A program made the position numbers and the translations under genes. From Spirochaetales bacterium (GTDB taxonomy: Bacteria; Spirochaetota; Spirochaetia; DTKZ01), in the NCBI GenBank assembly GCA_031274005.1, contig JAISQU010000137.1, positions 1-16,694 on the forward strand: a DNA stretch of 16,694 nucleotides, in the 5' to 3' direction. The notes under the pieces were generated by a model. That model was not told the DNA's origin. It saw nothing but the letters and a program-made list of their open reading frames with translations, and made no database searches. Shown one piece after another: positions 14,309 to 16,694 of the stretch. Numbering within the stretch: position 1 is the stretch's first letter; every line of letters starts with the position of its first letter.

Positions 14309-14317
14309 GGAACAAAA

Positions 14318-14348
14318 GAATAATTCGATTATTCGCGTAAAATGTCAA
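14318..14348 (-). promoter_or_regulatory. tatD promoter with overlapping palindrome
   Basis: On the minus strand a perfect TTGACA (14343-14348) is followed by 17 bases and AATTAT (14320-14325, four of six matches). A perfect inverted repeat GAATAAT-TCG-ATTATTC (14318-14334) covers the -10 and part of the spacer, as an operator would. The predicted start is near 14313, close to the ATG at 14308. Confidence 0.5.
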
Positions 14349-14508
14349 TGATAAAGTTATTTGCGGAATTCGTTGACTATTTTTTAAAAACTTATGAATT
14401 TAAAAGTATTGCGTTTTTCATTACGCTCGCGTATTGGCCGAAAAGACGCTTGCGTTTGTTGAGGAGGAGATAAAAATTGATTTGCCGTTTTTGAAAATTT
14501 GATTAAAT
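14342..14508 (+). other. AT-rich gap with short, possibly decayed coding sequence
   Basis: The 14309-14548 gap is less GC-rich than its surroundings. From ATG 14342 a 43-codon frame runs to TAA 14473, without a Shine-Dalgarno and starting inside the proposed tatD -35. In the next frame, 14404-14508 reads with protein-like composition, including LAEKTLAFVEEEIKIDLPFL before TGA. Joined by a frameshift the two could be the remnant of one gene, but no family is recognised. A weak promoter for citM may lie here (TTGACT, 14373-14378). Confidence 0.2.
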
Positions 14509-14548
14509 TTATTAGAGTTGAACATGATAAAAAGTGAAGGAGTATAAA

Positions 14549-15916
14549 ATGTTGGGAGTTTTTGGGTTTCTGATTGTCGGGATTATTGTTTTTCTTCTGC
14601 TGAAAAAAATTACTGTTCCTTCAATCGCCTTTATCGCTGTGCCGACGGTGATCGTGCTTATCGCCGGGTACACGGGTTTTCTGCCCGAGACAGCGCTGAT
14701 GAATGGCAAGGTTCTGGAGAGTTTTTCCTTTCTTACGGTAGGACGCTTCATCAAACTCGGGGTGCGCGGCACTTACGAAACAGCGGCCCTTTTTATTTTT
14801 TCCATTACGTTTTTCTGCCTGATGGACGACGCGGGCGTTTTTGACCGCATTATCGGCGGGCTCGCGAAAAAAGCGGGTAACAACGTTATTCTGGTGTGCA
14901 TGCTGACAACCCTGATCGCGATGATCGGACATCTGGACGGCTCCGGCGCTTCCACGTTTCTTATTACCATACCCGCGATGTATCCGGTTTTTAAGCGGCT
15001 TAAAATGCGTAATACCTCGCTGATGCTTATCGCTACGTCCGCAATGGGGGTTATGAATCTGCTTCCCTGGGGCGGGCCGACCCTGCGGGCCGCCTCGGTT
15101 ATCGACATGGACGCCGGGGAGTTGTGGCAGTCCATTCTCCCCATGCAGGGCATCGGCATTGTCCTTGCCTTTGCCGTGTCCTATCTTGTGGGCAGAAGGG
15201 AAATCAGCAACGGTGCAGGCTATGATCCTGATTATACGCCGGTTCTGTCCGCCGGCGGCGCGCCCGAAAGATCCGCCGGGGATAAAAGCTTTCAGCGCCC
15301 CAAACTGTTCTGGTTTAATATCGCGCTTACGCTGGGCGCTGTAGCGACCCTCTGTTTTGTAAAGATTCCCGCGTTTTATATTTTTATGATTGCCACGGCC
15401 ATAACCCTGCTGGTCAATTACCCCGGCGGAAAGCTCCAGTCTGCCCGTGTGGGCGCTCACGCAAAAGGCGCGATGATGATGGCTTCTACCCTGCTCGCGG
15501 CGGGCGTGCTTTTGGGCATACTCCGGCAAAGCGGAATGATGGACGCCATGGGCGGAACCCTGGTCAGCGTTATACCTCCCTTTCTCGGACCCTATACGGC
15601 GATTATTATCGGTATCTTTTCAGCGCCCCTCGCCCTTGCCTTTGATACCGACTCATATTACTATGGAGTGTTGCCGGTTGTCGTTAAGGTTGCGGAAGCC
15701 TACGGCGTTCCTCCTGTCGCGGTGGCGATTACGATGGTTGTCTGCCGGAATCTGGCCTGCTTTATCAGTCCCATGGTTCCCGCCACGCTTCTGGGCTGCG
15801 GGCTTGCGGAGGTGGAGATTAACGAGCACATAAAAACAGCCTTTTTCTGGGTATGGGGCATGAGTATGATTATGCTGGTCAGCGGAGTACTCCTCGGCAT
15901 TATTTCGACGGGATAA
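14549..15916 (+). CDS. citM: CitMHS family citrate-metal transporter
   Basis: This 455-residue polytopic membrane protein has about a dozen hydrophobic segments. It matches the CitMHS family, which imports citrate complexed with Mg2+ or another divalent metal together with protons. Recognisable blocks are LDGSGASTFLITIPAMYPVF (146-165 region), MGVMNLLPWGGPTLRA, and DTDSYYYGVLPV in the C-terminal half, each close to the corresponding stretch of Bacillus CitM. A hydrophilic loop near residues 220-255 separates the two halves. The start is the ATG at 14549 with AAGGAG (14537-14542) 6 bases upstream; a GTG at 14534 overlaps that site and is rejected. Adjacent citD and citE (16 bases to citD) support citrate as the substrate. 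Confidence 0.92.
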   Translation: MLGVFGFLIVGIIVFLLLKKITVPSIAFIAVPTVIVLIAGYTGFLPETALMNGKVLESFSFLTVGRFIKLGVRGTYETAALFIFSITFFCLMDDAGVFDRIIGGLAKKAGNNVILVCMLTTLIAMIGHLDGSGASTFLITIPAMYPVFKRLKMRNTSLMLIATSAMGVMNLLPWGGPTLRAASVIDMDAGELWQSILPMQGIGIVLAFAVSYLVGRREISNGAGYDPDYTPVLSAGGAPERSAGDKSFQRPKLFWFNIALTLGAVATLCFVKIPAFYIFMIATAITLLVNYPGGKLQSARVGAHAKGAMMMASTLLAAGVLLGILRQSGMMDAMGGTLVSVIPPFLGPYTAIIIGIFSAPLALAFDTDSYYYGVLPVVVKVAEAYGVPPVAVAITMVVCRNLACFISPMVPATLLGCGLAEVEINEHIKTAFFWVWGMSMIMLVSGVLLGIISTG

Positions 15917-15931
15917 TAGGGGGGATGATGT

Positions 15932-16219
15932 ATGGACATTCTGAAAACAGGCGTCGCGGGTACTCTTGAATCCAGCGATATTATGATAACGGTAGAACCG
16001 TGGACGCAGGGCGTCAGTATAGATGTCCAGAGTATTGTGGAAAAACAATTCGGCAGGGAAATCCGCCTGGCGATTGAGGAAACTCTTTCGGCGCTGCGGG
16101 TAAAAACTGTCCACATAACCGCAGTGGATAAGGGCGCGCTTGACTGCACAATCCGGGCGCGTACCAAGACCGCTGTTTACCGGGCCAACGAAAAGACGCC
16201 CTACGAGTGGAAGGTATAA
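15932..16219 (+). CDS. citD: citrate lyase acyl carrier protein (gamma subunit)
   Basis: CitD carries the acetyl or citryl group of citrate lyase on a phosphoribosyl-dephospho-CoA prosthetic group. The 95-residue protein has the expected N-terminus, with Ser14 in GTLESSD as the attachment site, followed by TVEP and the QFGREIR segment, and the usual length. AGGGGGGA (15918-15925) is a strong ribosome binding site 6 bases upstream. Only one base separates its stop from the citE start. Activity needs CitC, CitG and CitX to load the prosthetic group; none is inside the window. Confidence 0.96.
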   Translation: MDILKTGVAGTLESSDIMITVEPWTQGVSIDVQSIVEKQFGREIRLAIEETLSALRVKTVHITAVDKGALDCTIRARTKTAVYRANEKTPYEWKV

Positions 16220-16220
16220 G

Positions 16221-16694
16221 ATGAAACAGTTAAGAAGAACCATGCTGTATGTTCCGGGCAATAACGCCGGTATGGTCCGGGACGCGGGTATCTACCATGC
16301 CGACTGTATTATGTTTGACCTGGAAGATTCGGTTTCCCTGAACGCGAAAGACAGCGCCCGGTTTCTGGTATTTCAGGCCCTGACCAGTTTGTCCTATCCC
16401 GGAAAGGAACTGGTGGTGCGTATAAACGACCCGCGTACGCAAACCGGCAGGGATGATTTGGAGGCCATAGTCCGGACTCAAAAGGCGGTTATCCGGCTGC
16501 CGAAAACCGAATGCGCCGGGGATGTAAAAGAGTGCGCGAATATGATCTCGGGCATAGAGAAAAAAACCGGCGTCGAGGCCGGCTCTACGCGGATGATGGC
16601 GGCCATTGAGAGCGCCGCCGGGGTGCTGAACGCGAAGGAGATTGCCCTGGCGAGCGAGCGGCTTATCGGCATAGCCATTGGCGCGGAGGATTAT
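16221..16694 (+). CDS. citE: citrate lyase beta subunit, N-terminal part
   Basis: CitE cleaves the citryl-ACP thioester to oxaloacetate and acetyl-ACP. Only the first 158 codons lie in the window; the frame is still open at the edge (full proteins are near 290-300 residues). The HpcH/HpaI aldolase-like TIM barrel begins with RRTMLYVPGNN (5-15), then MFDLEDSV with metal/substrate-region acidic residues, VRINDP, RLPKTE and AAIESAAGV. GGAAGG (16209-16214) precedes the ATG at 16221. citF for the alpha subunit is expected next. Confidence 0.95.
   Translation, partial: MKQLRRTMLYVPGNNAGMVRDAGIYHADCIMFDLEDSVSLNAKDSARFLVFQALTSLSYPGKELVVRINDPRTQTGRDDLEAIVRTQKAVIRLPKTECAGDVKECANMISGIEKKTGVEAGSTRMMAAIESAAGVLNAKEIALASERLIGIAIGAEDY

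Noticed and set aside
14461..14467. GGAGGAG as a ribosome binding site
   Set aside because: No ATG or GTG with a sustained frame follows; it is more simply explained as GAG codons of the possible remnant.

Overview
The window is a gene-dense, GC-rich bacterial chromosome segment. The gene content suggests a spirochaete of the Treponema group: a glycine-rich RRM RNA-binding protein, an archaeal-type short CMP kinase with an altered P-loop, a TPM/LemA pair, a TRAP binding lipoprotein, and many perfect intergenic hairpins. The lineage call is an inference from gene content; no rRNA or other marker is present to confirm it.

Layout. At 68-1222 (minus) lies a DctP-type TRAP solute-binding lipoprotein with a near-consensus promoter. 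Diverging from it, 1440-2899 (plus) encodes a nucleotidyltransferase-fold protein whose stop overlaps the GTG start of a secreted TPM-domain protein. A roughly 350-base gap packed with perfect hairpins follows, then lemA (3253-3831). The next gap, 3832-4195, holds two nearly identical repeats and a 19-bp inverted repeat. A patatin-like phospholipase (4196-5059, minus) diverges from an RRM RNA-binding protein gene (5354-5692) that has a long structured leader and a clear terminator.

From 5889 to 12582 there is a plus-strand run: murC, yicC, cmk, an exopolyphosphatase-like gene (ppx) and ppk1. It combines peptidoglycan precursor synthesis, RNA turnover, nucleotide synthesis and polyphosphate metabolism. 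Converging on it are ppk2 (12637-13446) and tatD (13517-14308) on the minus strand. Polyphosphate synthesis (Ppk1), hydrolysis (Ppx) and use for nucleotide phosphorylation (Ppk2) are therefore encoded side by side.

The right end (14549-16694, plus) starts a citrate utilisation operon: a CitMHS-family metal-citrate transporter, the citrate lyase acyl carrier protein CitD, and the first 158 codons of the lyase beta subunit CitE, which runs off the window. This suggests anaerobic citrate uptake and cleavage to acetate and oxaloacetate.

No complete novel system stands out. The items most worth a second look are the repeat element at 3866-4186, the hairpin cluster at 2923-3150, the altered P-loop of the CMP kinase, and two genes (murC and tatD) that look leaderless because good promoters end almost at their ATG and no Shine-Dalgarno is present.
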